A DNA stretch of 64,000 nucleotides from Pseudolabrys sp. (GTDB taxonomy: Bacteria > Pseudomonadota > Alphaproteobacteria > Rhizobiales > Xanthobacteraceae). The stretch covers positions 1-64,000 of the forward strand of contig JAFIGS010000014.1 in the NCBI GenBank assembly GCA_017849615.1, read 5' to 3'. How positions within the stretch are numbered: position 1 is the first letter of the stretch; each line of letters starts with the position of its first letter. Shown one piece after another: positions 17,558-25,989 of the stretch. A program made the translations under genes and the position numbers. The notes beneath the pieces are model-generated. The model was not told the DNA's origin. It did not search any database and was given only the letters and a program-made list of their open reading frames with translations.

Positions 17558-19222
17558 ATGAGCGGCTCATACGATACCGAAGTGCTCATCGTCGGCGCCG
17601 GGCCCGCTGGCCTGTCGCTCGCCACCGAACTCACGATGCGCGGCGTCACGGTCATCGTGGTCGAGCAGAACGAGCGCGTCGGCGTGCAGCCGCGCGCCAA
17701 GACCACCAATGTCCGCACCATGGAGCATATGCGGCGCTGGGGCCTGGCCGCCAAGGTACGCAGCCTGTCGCCGATCCCGGCGGAAGTGCCGCGCCGCGTG
17801 CGCTTTGCCACCTCGCTGTTCGGCGGCGACATCTGGCTGTTCGAGAATTCTTTCTGCGCCGCGCGGCAGCGCGACGACCGCTTCTCGGAAAACGCCGAGT
17901 GGATTCCGCAATACACCATCGAGAAGGTGCTGCTCGATCACGTCACCAGCCAGCCCAAGGCGGCGGTGAAGCTGCGCCACCGCTTCATCGACTTCACGCA
18001 GGACGATGACGGCGTCACCACGCGCGTCGCCGATCTCGCCAGCGGCGAGACCCGCACCATCCGCGCGCGCTATCTGGTCGGCGCCGATGGCGGCCGCTCC
18101 CCGGTGCGCACGCAACTTGGCATCGCCATGCAGGGGCAATCCGGCATCGCCTCCTTCGTGACGCTGATCCTGAAAGTGCCCGGCCTTGGCGCCGATCCGG
18201 CGCTGCAGCCGGCCCTGATGCACTGGCTGGTCGATCCGGCCTCGCCCTGCATCATGGGTCCGATGGATCGCGACGACACTTGGTTCTACAATCCGAGCCC
18301 CAAGCCGACCGGCCCCGGCGACGACGCGCAGATCCATGACGAGATCCGCCACATGCTGGGCGGCCGCTACGACTTCACCGTGCTGGCCAAGGATCTGTGG
18401 ACCGCGCACAAGCTGCTCGCCGACCGCTACAGCGAAGGCCGCGTTTATCTCGCAGGCGATGCCTGCCATCTGCATTCGCCGTTCGGCGGCCACGGCATGA
18501 ATTTCGGCATCGGCGACAGCGTCGATCTTGGCTGGAAGCTCGCCGCGACGCTGCAAGGCTGGGGCGGACCGGGCCTGCTCGCCTCCTATGAGACCGAGCG
18601 CCGGCCGGTGCACCAGCGCGTGCTCGACTCCGCGACCGAGAACCTTGCGACCTTGAGCGGCAATTTCTCCGCCCCGGAACTCCTCGAACGCTCCGAACGC
18701 GGCGAACACGCCCGGCAAGTCGCCGGGAAGTCCGTCGAGAAAGCCAAGACGCCGGAATTCCGCTCGCTCGGCCTCGTGCTCGGCTACTCCTATGCCGGCT
18801 CGCCGATCGTGGCGCGCGAGGACAAAGCGCCGCCGCAGCCCAACGTCGTCGAACTGCGGCCGAGCGGCTATCCCGGCGAGCGCGCGCCGCATGCCTGGCT
18901 TGCCGACGAACGTTCCGTCTACGACACGTTCGGCCTCGGCTTCACGCTGCTGGTGACGGGCGAGGCCGACGCCAATGCCATCGCTGCCGCCAGGAGCGAA
19001 GCCGCGCGGCAGAACGCGCCGCTCGATGTCGCGATGCCGAACGAGCCGCGCCTCAACGCGCTCTATGGCGCGCGTTACGTGCTCATCCGCCCCGACCAGC
19101 ATATTGCCTGGCGCGGCGATACGCTCGATGACATTGCCGCCGTACTGACCATGGCGCGCGGCGGCTTCAAGAACGACAACGAACAGGCGTCTGCACAAAG
19201 CGGACGCCGGCAAAACGCTTAA
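17558..19222 (+). CDS. FAD-dependent aromatic hydroxylase (PheA/TfdB/MhpA-like)
   Basis: Class A flavoprotein monooxygenase of 554 aa. The dinucleotide fold GAGPAG is at 13-18, a DG motif appears in LVGADGGRSPVR, and the second FAD motif is YLAGDACHLHSPFGGHGMN. A C-terminal thioredoxin-like domain (about 430-535) is typical of phenol-hydroxylase/TfdB and MhpA types rather than the shorter PobA. ATG 17558 is chosen because the earlier codons are low-complexity. It should hydroxylate a phenolic acid using NAD(P)H and O2; the substrate is not readable. A TRAP transporter follows 12 bp later. Confidence 0.85.
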   Translation: MSGSYDTEVLIVGAGPAGLSLATELTMRGVTVIVVEQNERVGVQPRAKTTNVRTMEHMRRWGLAAKVRSLSPIPAEVPRRVRFATSLFGGDIWLFENSFCAARQRDDRFSENAEWIPQYTIEKVLLDHVTSQPKAAVKLRHRFIDFTQDDDGVTTRVADLASGETRTIRARYLVGADGGRSPVRTQLGIAMQGQSGIASFVTLILKVPGLGADPALQPALMHWLVDPASPCIMGPMDRDDTWFYNPSPKPTGPGDDAQIHDEIRHMLGGRYDFTVLAKDLWTAHKLLADRYSEGRVYLAGDACHLHSPFGGHGMNFGIGDSVDLGWKLAATLQGWGGPGLLASYETERRPVHQRVLDSATENLATLSGNFSAPELLERSERGEHARQVAGKSVEKAKTPEFRSLGLVLGYSYAGSPIVAREDKAPPQPNVVELRPSGYPGERAPHAWLADERSVYDTFGLGFTLLVTGEADANAIAAARSEAARQNAPLDVAMPNEPRLNALYGARYVLIRPDQHIAWRGDTLDDIAAVLTMARGGFKNDNEQASAQSGRRQNA

Positions 19223-19234
19223 AGGGAGGCCATC

Positions 19235-20266
19235 ATGATCTCACGCCGTACACTTCTGGGCACGGCCGCGGCCGGCGCCACCGTCATCGCCATGCCAGGC
19301 GTGCTGCGCGCGGCGCCGGTGAAGCTCAAGCTGTCGCACTATCTGCCGCCGCAGCACCAGATCAACACCGAGCTCAAGCGCTGGGCCGACGAACTGCGCC
19401 AGAAGAGCAATGGCGAACTCGACATCGAGGTGTTCCCGGCCGGCCAGATGGGCCCGCCGCCGCGCCAGTTCGATCTCGCCCGCACCGGCGTCGCCGACAT
19501 TTCGTTCTTCTTCACCGCCCTTGTGCCGGGCCGTTTCCCGTTGTCCGAAGTGCTCGGCGCGCCGTTCCTGTTCACCAACTCCGCCGGCAAGCCACTCAGC
19601 GCCGCGCAGGCCTCCTTCATCGGCACCAATCTGCGCGAGGACCTCGCCGCCGAGTTCGCCGGCACCGAATTGCTCTATTCGGTGTTGTCGCCGACGGTCG
19701 GCTTCTTCATGCGCGACAAGCAGGTGAAGACGCCCGACGATATCAAGGGCCTCAAGGTCCGCCCGACATCAACCACGATGGGCTCGCATCTCAAATCCTG
19801 GGGCGCCGTGCCGACCACGATCGCGCCGGCCGAAGTCTCCGACGCCATCGCCAAGGGCGTGGTCGACGGCGCGATCTTCAACTGCGAAGGCGGCGCAGCC
19901 TTCCAGCTCCATCACTCGGTCAAGAAGGTGTCGATGTTCGGCGATTCCGCCGCGCCCTTCGCGCTGGTGATGAACTCCGGCGTGCTCAAGGGCCTGCCGA
20001 AAGACATGCAGAAGCTGATCGCCGACACCACGGGCCCCGAAGGCGGCCGCCGCGTCGGCCAGCTCTATGACGACGCCGAGGCCGCGGGCCGCAAGGTGTT
20101 CGTGCAGGCCGGCGTCGAAGTCATCGACATCGACGGCGCCGCCATCGAGCCCTTCAAGAAGCTCGCCGACGTCCCGACCGAAGAACAGGTCGCGGCGCTC
20201 GAGGCCAAGGGCATCAAGGCGCGCGCGCTGATGACCAAGGTCCGCGGCCTGGTCGCGCAGGCTTAG
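19235..20266 (+). CDS. dctP: TRAP transporter substrate-binding protein DctP
   Basis: 343 aa, with a twin-arginine signal (SRRTLLG, cleaved around APV) and the DctP fold. Landmarks are HYLPPQHQINTELKRWADEL at the mature start and the IKGLKVRPTS hinge with the conserved Arg that contacts the substrate carboxylate. It binds an organic acid in the periplasm for DctQM. The context (hydroxylase upstream, 4,5-cleavage-type enzymes downstream) suggests an aromatic acid, but this is inference. Confidence 0.9.
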   Translation: MISRRTLLGTAAAGATVIAMPGVLRAAPVKLKLSHYLPPQHQINTELKRWADELRQKSNGELDIEVFPAGQMGPPPRQFDLARTGVADISFFFTALVPGRFPLSEVLGAPFLFTNSAGKPLSAAQASFIGTNLREDLAAEFAGTELLYSVLSPTVGFFMRDKQVKTPDDIKGLKVRPTSTTMGSHLKSWGAVPTTIAPAEVSDAIAKGVVDGAIFNCEGGAAFQLHHSVKKVSMFGDSAAPFALVMNSGVLKGLPKDMQKLIADTTGPEGGRRVGQLYDDAEAAGRKVFVQAGVEVIDIDGAAIEPFKKLADVPTEEQVAALEAKGIKARALMTKVRGLVAQA

Positions 20267-20277
20267 TGAGATTTGGC

Positions 20278-20763
20278 ATGACCCTCGAGCGCGCGCTCGC
20301 GCACACGGCGAGAGCCTGCACCGCGCTCGGGGCGCTCGCCCTCGCGGTGATGATGTTCGCCACCAATTACGACGTGGTGGCGCGGTCGCTGTTCCGCGCC
20401 CCGCTTTATGGCGCGGTCGATATCGTCGAGATGATGGTGCTGTGCAGCGCCTTCCTCGGCCTGCCGGAAATCTGCCTCCGCGACGAGCAAATCCGCGTCG
20501 ATATCGTCGACAGCTTCGTGCCGCCGCAGGTCATCGCCGCGCTCAAGGTGCTGGCGCTGCTGGCGACCATCCTGTTTCTCGGCATTCTCGCCGCCAACGT
20601 CACGCATCCTATGGTGGACTCCTGGCGCTTCGGCGACATCAAGCCCGACACCGGCTTCCCGACCTATCCGCTCTACGCGCTGACCTTGTTCACGCTCATT
20701 GCCTCCATCGCGGCGACCGCCGTCGTTCTCATCCGCACCTTCCGCGGAAAGGATGCGTCATGA
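20278..20763 (+). CDS. dctQ: TRAP transporter small permease DctQ
   Basis: Four-helix membrane protein of about 161 aa, family DctQ, with the conserved helix-2 segment AVDIVEMMVLCSAFLGLPE and the following charged DEQIRVDI. Two starts are possible: GTG 20266, overlapping the dctP stop by one base, and ATG 20278. The ATG is listed but the choice is not certain. The stop overlaps the dctM start as ATGA. Confidence 0.88.
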   Translation: MTLERALAHTARACTALGALALAVMMFATNYDVVARSLFRAPLYGAVDIVEMMVLCSAFLGLPEICLRDEQIRVDIVDSFVPPQVIAALKVLALLATILFLGILAANVTHPMVDSWRFGDIKPDTGFPTYPLYALTLFTLIASIAATAVVLIRTFRGKDAS

Positions 20764-22067
20764 CGGCAACCACCATCGGCGTTCTCGGGCTCGCCAGCCT
20801 CGTCCTACTCATCCTGCTGCGCATTCCGGTCGCGGTGGCGCTCGGCCTTGTCGGCTTCTTCGGTTACGCGGCGCTCGACGGCTTTGCCCGCGCCAATCTG
20901 ATGATCAGCGGCGTGCCGGTCGAATTCGGTTCGACTTATACGTTGTCGGTGGTGCCGCTGTTCACGCTGATGGGCGCGGTGGCGGCGAGCGCCGGCCTGT
21001 CATCCGACCTGTTCCAGGCCGGCCGCGTGCTGTTCCGCGGCGCGCGCGGCTCGCTGGCGATCGCCTCGATCTTCGCCTCCGCCATGTTCGGCGCGGTGTG
21101 CGGCTCCTCGGTCGCGACCGCGCTCACGATGAGCAAGGTGTCGATCCCGGAAATGCTGCGCGCCAAATACCCGCCGGCGCTGGCGGCCGGCGCGGTCGCG
21201 GCGGGCGGCACGCTCGGCATTCTCATTCCGCCGTCGCTGATCCTGATGATCTACGCCATCATCGCGCAGCAGTCGGTCGCCAAGCTGTTCATGGCGGCGC
21301 TGGTCCCCGGCATCATCCTCACCGTGCTCTACAGCATCACGGCGCTGATCTATTACCGCTGGCTCACAGGAAACGCGCCGGAGCCGGAATACGCGCAGCG
21401 CCAGAGCGACACGCTGGTGCGCTCCTTCGCCCGCATCTGGCATGTCATCGTGCTGTTCGGCATCACGCTCGGCGGCATCTACGCCGGCTGGTTCACGCCG
21501 ACGGAAGCCGCCGCCATCGGCGCGTTCGGCGCCATCCTGCTCGGCCTCGTGCTCGGCCGCCACAAGCTGTCCGACACCTTCACCTGCTTCTTCGAGACCA
21601 TCCGGCTGGTATCCAGCCTGGTGTTCATCGTCATCGCGTCGGCTGTGTTCTCCTATTTCGTGGTGCAGACCGGCGTGTCGAATCAGCTCATCGGCGCAGT
21701 CAAGGGCATCGGGCTCGGCGCGCTCGGCGTCATCGTGGCGGTGTGCGTGTTGTACATCGTGCTCGGCGCCTTCCTCGAAGGCATCGGCATGCTGCTGATC
21801 ACGGTGCCGATCACGTTGCCACTGGTTTTGTCCTACGGCTACGACCCGGTGTGGTTCGGCGTGCTGCTGGTGATCCTGATCGAGCTCGGGCTCATTCACC
21901 CGCCGATGGGCATGAACCTGTTCGCCATCAATGCGGTGAGCAAGGAGATCAACATCATCGACATCTACAAGGGATCGGCGCCGTTCCTGATCGCGCCGCT
22001 CCTGCTGATCGTGCTGATGATCGCCTTCCCGCAGATCGTGCTGTGGCTGCCGGCGCAGATGAATTGA
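20760..22067 (+). CDS. dctM: TRAP transporter large permease DctM
   Basis: 435-aa DctM-family permease with about twelve helices that moves the substrate in symport with sodium or protons. Family landmarks are VVPLFTLMGAVAASAGLS, GTLGILIPPSLILMIYA and GWFTPTEAAAIGAFGA. The frame is open further upstream through dctQ, but ATG 20760 overlaps the dctQ stop and gives the normal length. It ends 10 bp before the convergent aldolase gene. Confidence 0.93.
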   Translation: MTATTIGVLGLASLVLLILLRIPVAVALGLVGFFGYAALDGFARANLMISGVPVEFGSTYTLSVVPLFTLMGAVAASAGLSSDLFQAGRVLFRGARGSLAIASIFASAMFGAVCGSSVATALTMSKVSIPEMLRAKYPPALAAGAVAAGGTLGILIPPSLILMIYAIIAQQSVAKLFMAALVPGIILTVLYSITALIYYRWLTGNAPEPEYAQRQSDTLVRSFARIWHVIVLFGITLGGIYAGWFTPTEAAAIGAFGAILLGLVLGRHKLSDTFTCFFETIRLVSSLVFIVIASAVFSYFVVQTGVSNQLIGAVKGIGLGALGVIVAVCVLYIVLGAFLEGIGMLLITVPITLPLVLSYGYDPVWFGVLLVILIELGLIHPPMGMNLFAINAVSKEINIIDIYKGSAPFLIAPLLLIVLMIAFPQIVLWLPAQMN

Positions 22068-22077
22068 GCCGGCGGGC

Positions 22078-22770
22078 TCACACGTCTTCCGGATTATCGA
22101 CGTAGACGAGGCCGGCCTTCGCCAGCGGCTCGCGCATATTGTACATGTCGAGGCCGAGCACGCCGGAAGCGAGCTTCTGCCGCTTGGCGTCCTCGTCGTC
22201 GAAGCGCTTCTGCGCCTTGGCGGCGACCTCGGCGCAATACTTCTTCGGGATGACGACGACGCCATCGTCATCGGCGACGACGGCGTCGCCAGGCTCGACA
22301 TTGACGCCGGCGCAGACCACCGGAATGTTGACCGAGCCAAGCGTCGCCTTGACCGTACCCTTCGATGAGATCGCGCGCGACCACACCGGAAAGCCCATCT
22401 CCTTGAGCGTCGCGACATCGCGGCAGCCGGCGTCGATGATGAGGCCCTTGACGCCGCGCGCCTTCATCGAGGTGGCGAGCAGATCGCCGAACATGCCGTC
22501 GGTGTTGTCGGCGGTGACGCCGAGAACGACGATGTCGCCGGGTTTGCACTGCTCGACCGCGACATGGATCATCCAGTTGTCGCCGGGCTGCGCCAGGATC
22601 GTGACGGCCGGACCGGCGATGCAGGCGCCGGGATAGATCGGTCGCATATAGGGCTTCATCAGGCCGTAACGGCCATGAGCCTCATGCACGGTGGTGGCGC
22701 CGAGCTTCTCGAAGGTCTCGATGGCCCTGGGATCGGCGCGCTTGATGTTGCGAACGACGACGTTTTTCAT
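22078..22770 (-). CDS. 4-carboxy-4-hydroxy-2-oxoadipate aldolase-like protein (RraA fold)
   Basis: 230 aa from ATG 22770 ([10 protein letters not shown]), RraA-like fold. The metal/substrate site is recognisable: [31 protein letters not shown] and [10 protein letters not shown]. The family includes LigK/GalC, which split 4-carboxy-4-hydroxy-2-oxoadipate into pyruvate and oxaloacetate in the protocatechuate 4,5-cleavage and gallate pathways. The neighbouring GalB-like gene makes exactly that substrate in known pathways, which supports this role over other RraA-like functions. Confidence 0.75.
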   Translation of the reverse strand: MKNVVVRNIKRADPRAIETFEKLGATTVHEAHGRYGLMKPYMRPIYPGACIAGPAVTILAQPGDNWMIHVAVEQCKPGDIVVLGVTADNTDGMFGDLLATSMKARGVKGLIIDAGCRDVATLKEMGFPVWSRAISSKGTVKATLGSVNIPVVCAGVNVEPGDAVVADDDGVVVIPKKYCAEVAAKAQKRFDDEDAKRQKLASGVLGLDMYNMREPLAKAGLVYVDNPEDV

Positions 22771-22781
22771 TTTCGTGCTCC

Positions 22782-22907
22782 CTTGTCCCGGACGCGGCGC
22801 AGCGCGCAAGCGGTGCGTCGCAGAGCCGGGACCTTCACAAATTCAGAATGCGCAACGGTCCCGGTTCTGCGGCGCGGCACTTTGTGCCGCACCGCGCCCG
22901 GGACAAG
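22782..22907. repeat. nested palindromic repeat, family B
   Basis: The outer ends CTTGTCCCGG (22782-22791) and CCGGGACAAG (22898-22907) are perfect inverted repeats. An inner pair CAGAGCCGGGACC (22821-22833) and 22857-22869 is inverted with one mismatch. The plan is like that of the family A elements but the sequence differs. It fills the gap between the aldolase-like and GalB-like genes. Confidence 0.65.
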
Positions 22908-22910
22908 CCC

Positions 22911-23636
22911 CTAACCCAGCGCATCCGTGACAACCCGCGGGAACAGCGTCTGGTACGCCTCGCCGTAGGTCATCGGGATGCCGGTGTTGCGCGAGCCCTG
23001 GATGCCGCGGTTGAGCGCGACGCGCTCGTAGTAGCCCCACAGGTGCTTCTGCGCGGCGAGGATCTGGAACGCCTTGTATTTCTGCTCCCAGATATCGTCG
23101 ATCTTCAGAATGAGGTCCGGCTTGTAGTTGCACTGCTCCGGCTGGTGCGGCTCGAACATGTAGAACGGCGGTGCCGAATACTTGTACTGCGCGCCGGGCT
23201 TGTGGCCCATGGCCTGCGCGACGACACGCGTTTCCTGCGCGAAGTGGCAGGCATTCGGGTGATCGAAATTATAGGGGTCTTCGAGCGCGTGGCTGAGCAC
23301 GAAGCTCGGATTGAGCTCGCGGTAGATATCGACCATGCGGTCGAAATGCTCTTCGTTGAGCTTGAGCGGATAATCGCCGCAGTCGAAGAACTCGATCTCG
23401 GCCCCGAGCAGGTCGGCGGCGCGCTGCGCCTCGTCCTTGCGGCCGGCCTTGACGCTCTCCATGGTCGCGCCCTTTTCCTTCCAGGCGAACTGACTTTCGC
23501 CGCGCTCGCCGAAGGACAGGCACACGATCTTGACCTTGTAGCCGTTCCTGACGTGCAGCGCGATCGCGCCGCCGGCGCGCCACACGAAATCGCCCGGATG
23601 AGCGGTGACAACAAGACCTGTTTTCTGATCCGGCAT
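22911..23636 (-). CDS. galB: 4-oxalomesaconate hydratase-like protein (GalB, PIG-L fold)
   Basis: 241 aa from ATG 23636, with AGGAG eight bases upstream. PIG-L/LmbE-type zinc enzyme with the metal motif AHPGD (H13, D16) and a distal HPNACH. Its length and the segments DCGDYPL and SHALEDPYNFDHPNA match GalB, the zinc hydratase that converts 4-oxalomesaconate to 4-carboxy-4-hydroxy-2-oxoadipate. The aldolase-like gene on the same strand downstream fits the next step. Ring-cleavage genes are not in the window. Confidence 0.75.
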   Translation of the reverse strand: MPDQKTGLVVTAHPGDFVWRAGGAIALHVRNGYKVKIVCLSFGERGESQFAWKEKGATMESVKAGRKDEAQRAADLLGAEIEFFDCGDYPLKLNEEHFDRMVDIYRELNPSFVLSHALEDPYNFDHPNACHFAQETRVVAQAMGHKPGAQYKYSAPPFYMFEPHQPEQCNYKPDLILKIDDIWEQKYKAFQILAAQKHLWGYYERVALNRGIQGSRNTGIPMTYGEAYQTLFPRVVTDALG

Positions 23637-23723
23637 GACGTTCACTCCTGTTCGGGGACGCTTAATAGCCGCCGTGCCCGGCGGCGTCGATGGCCTGATG
23701 CGGACGTCACCCTATTTGGGATG

Positions 23724-24152
23724 CTAGAAGGTCGCGGCGCCGGGCAGCGCCTTCAGCGCCACATTGGCGACTTCGAGATCCTGGTCGCCCGTCCCCGAGC
23801 CGACACCGATACCGCCAATGACCTGCCCATCGACGATGATGGGCAGACCGCCCTTGAGGTTGACCATGTCGCCGTCGGTGGCCAGCGCGAGCTTGGTCTC
23901 GATATCCGCGGCAAGGCCGCCGGTCGGCCGGCCGCTATTGGCCGCGGTCATTGCCTTGCGCTGCGACGAGCGGATGCTCAGCAGCCGCGAGCCCTCCATG
24001 CGCAGGAAGGCCATCAGGTTGCAGCCTTCATCGACGATGGCGATACACTGCGGCACGCCCATCTTGCGGGCGTGCGCCACGGCGGCTTCGAGCAGCAGGC
24101 GCGCGCCTTCGTCGGTGAGTTTGATGGCGGAGCGGGTCGTGGTCATGGTCAT
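23724..24152 (-). CDS. GlcG/HbpS-family protein
   Basis: 142 aa from the chosen ATG 24152 (MTMTTTRSAI); another ATG is two codons later. The GlcG/HbpS fold is shown by CIAIVDEGCNLMAFLRMEG, SSQRKAMTAAN, GGLPIIVDGQVIGGIGVGSGTGDQD. Members bind heme or corrinoids, or are found without assigned role in many catabolic operons. It lies upstream of galB on the same strand and may belong to the aromatic operon. No signal peptide is seen, unlike secreted HbpS. Confidence 0.75.
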   Translation of the reverse strand: MTMTTTRSAIKLTDEGARLLLEAAVAHARKMGVPQCIAIVDEGCNLMAFLRMEGSRLLSIRSSQRKAMTAANSGRPTGGLAADIETKLALATDGDMVNLKGGLPIIVDGQVIGGIGVGSGTGDQDLEVANVALKALPGAATF

Positions 24153-24267
24153 GGTCAGGATCTCGTCGTTCGGAAAGGGGGGGCCTACTATCCTATCCCA
24201 ATTCCGACATTGACGAGCCGTTTCATGCAGACCGACCAGGCGGCCGTGTCGCAACGAAGTCTTCGCG

Positions 24268-24453
24268 CTACGCTTCCGGTCCGTCGTCAGGCGGCGGAAG
24301 TTGCTGCTCCCGCATGCTGGTCTTGCCACACCCGTCGCAACTGAAAAGATCGACGAAGCCGGGCCCGGATAGCTTCGCAATGCCGCCGGCAGCGAGTTTA
24401 AGCTCGCCTCCGCAGCCTTCGCATGCATGCGCCGCTGGATTTGTTTCGGACAC
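24268..24453 (-). CDS. small zinc-ribbon-like protein
   Basis: A 61-aa frame starting with GTG 24453, preceded by GAGAG. Two CxxC pairs (CEGC near residue 11 and CDGC near 39) separated by about 24 residues suggest a zinc ribbon, and the ends are disordered (PPPDDGPEA). No family is recognised. The cysteine spacing and in-frame ribosome site support a real gene, but its small size leaves doubt. Confidence 0.5.
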   Translation of the reverse strand: MSETNPAAHACEGCGGELKLAAGGIAKLSGPGFVDLFSCDGCGKTSMREQQLPPPDDGPEA

Positions 24454-24640
24454 GTCGTCTCTCTCACCATACGAAATTGGCGGGAGCGCGGTCGCGTCTC
24501 TCAGTCGCCGACGCCAGGACCTGTCGGCAATATCGTCTTAATACCGCAACCCACCTGTCATTTGAAGCGCGCAAGAGTGGAAGTCGCGACCATGTGAAGT
24601 CTCGGAAGAGTTCCCGCGCGCAACCGGAAACGCGGGGGCA

Positions 24641-25243
24641 CTACGCTTTCAGGCCGATCGCCACGCGGAACCGGTTCTTGAGGACAACGCCGTCGCGTTC
24701 GGGCAGCACGCGCGGCGCCTCGGCCGCCGAAATCGCCAGCCGCGCGAACAGCGGCCCCTCCCCGCCCAGCGTTTTGACGCGCTCCACCAGCCCGGCAAGC
24801 CCCGCCTCGTCCCGGACATCCAGCGCTGTCCCGATGCCGCAGCCCTTCGCCACCGCGACCAGATCGACGCCGCCCTGATGCGTGTGGCTCGGTTGCATGC
24901 CGGTCTCGCCGTAGTGGCCGTTGTCGAACACCACGACGGCGAGATTGGCCGGTTTCTTGTTGCCGATGGTGGCGAGCGAGCCCATGCCCATCAGCATCTC
25001 GCCGTCGCCGGTCACGACCAGCACGCGCCGCCCCGGCTGCGCCAGCGCGAGACCCAGGCCCACCATCGCCGCGCCGCCCATGGCGCCCCAGAGATAGAAG
25101 TTGCGGTCGTTGTCGCCGGCCGCGGCGAGATCCCAGCAGGTCGAGCCGAGGCCGGGAATGGCGACCAGATCGTCGCCGCGATCCACAAGCAGGGCCGCCA
25201 TGGCGGCGCGACGGTCGAGACCGTGTGTCGGTTGCGCGGTCAT
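24641..25243 (-). CDS. TPP-dependent decarboxylase, beta (PP-domain) subunit
   Basis: 200-aa C-terminal half of a thiamine-pyrophosphate enzyme resembling sulfopyruvate/phosphonopyruvate decarboxylase beta subunit (ComE-like). The TPP motif runs from GDGEML to FDNGHYGETG. The start overlaps the stop of the alpha-subunit gene by four bases, so the two are made together. The substrate is unknown; the acyl-CoA ligase nearby and the aromatic genes downstream give a catabolic context only. Confidence 0.75.
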   Translation of the reverse strand: MTAQPTHGLDRRAAMAALLVDRGDDLVAIPGLGSTCWDLAAAGDNDRNFYLWGAMGGAAMVGLGLALAQPGRRVLVVTGDGEMLMGMGSLATIGNKKPANLAVVVFDNGHYGETGMQPSHTHQGGVDLVAVAKGCGIGTALDVRDEAGLAGLVERVKTLGGEGPLFARLAISAAEAPRVLPERDGVVLKNRFRVAIGLKA

Positions 25244-25770
25244 TTGGTCCACACCTTCTTGCCGATCAGCTGCTGCGACAGGATCAGCGCCGCGATGCGC
25301 TCGTCGCCGAACACGTGCTGCACGGCGCGCTCGGCGAGGCCCTCGACGTCTTCCGGCTTCGTCGCGCGATAGATCTCGGCCTCGTTGAGCTTCATCACCG
25401 GCTCGACGATGGAGCCCATCGGCTGCTGCCACGGATTGAACTCTTCCCACTCGCCGCGCATGGTGATCATCATCAGCAGCGGAAAGCGGCAGGTGCGCGC
25501 CAGCGACAGCATGTTGACGCAGTTGCCGACGCCGCTCGACTGCATCAGCAACATCGCGCGCTGGCCCCCTAACCAGGCGCCGGCAGCGAGCGCGATGCCC
25601 TCTTCTTCGGTGGACAGCACAACGTCGTGGATATCCGGATCGGCGCGGACGCGATCGATCAGCCGCGCATGGCCGGCGTCGGGCACGTAGCCGACCTGAC
25701 GCACATCGGCGCGTTTAAGCGTGGCGTAAAGCTGGTCGGGCCAGTCGATCGCGGCCACGGGTGCGTTCAT
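25240..25770 (-). CDS. TPP-dependent decarboxylase, alpha (PYR-domain) subunit
   Basis: 176 aa, the pyrimidine-binding half of the same enzyme, ComD-like. The conserved Glu that activates TPP is in STEEEGIALAAGAWLGG, and MQSSGVGNCVNMLSL is typical of the sulfopyruvate/phosphonopyruvate decarboxylase alpha family. It overlaps yacG upstream and the beta gene downstream by four bases each. True sulfopyruvate decarboxylase is one option, but no coenzyme M or taurine genes are nearby. Confidence 0.75.
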   Translation of the reverse strand: MNAPVAAIDWPDQLYATLKRADVRQVGYVPDAGHARLIDRVRADPDIHDVVLSTEEEGIALAAGAWLGGQRAMLLMQSSGVGNCVNMLSLARTCRFPLLMMITMRGEWEEFNPWQQPMGSIVEPVMKLNEAEIYRATKPEDVEGLAERAVQHVFGDERIAALILSQQLIGKKVWTK

Positions 25771-25976
25771 TCGTTGCGTTCCTCGATGCCGTCGGCCGGG
25801 CGAGTGCCGTCTTCATCTTCGTCTTCTTTGACGGGTACGGCGTAGACCCCGGTGAGCCAGCGGTTCAGGTCGATGTCGGCGCAGCGCTTGGAGCAGAACG
25901 GCTTCAAGGCGACATCGGTCGCCTCGCCGCAGATCGGGCAGCGCATGATGGCGGTCTTTCGGATCGGTTTGTTCAT
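25767..25976 (-). CDS. yacG: DNA gyrase inhibitor YacG
   Basis: 69-aa zinc protein with C13, C16, C28 and C32 in the CPxC...CSxxC arrangement of YacG, then an acidic tail. YacG binds GyrB and inhibits gyrase in E. coli. In many Hyphomicrobiales it follows maf directly; here an acyl-CoA ligase gene separates the two, and the TPP decarboxylase genes are fused to its 3' side by overlap. Confidence 0.88.
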   Translation of the reverse strand: MNKPIRKTAIMRCPICGEATDVALKPFCSKRCADIDLNRWLTGVYAVPVKEDEDEDGTRPADGIEERNE

Positions 25977-25989
25977 GGACCCAATATAG

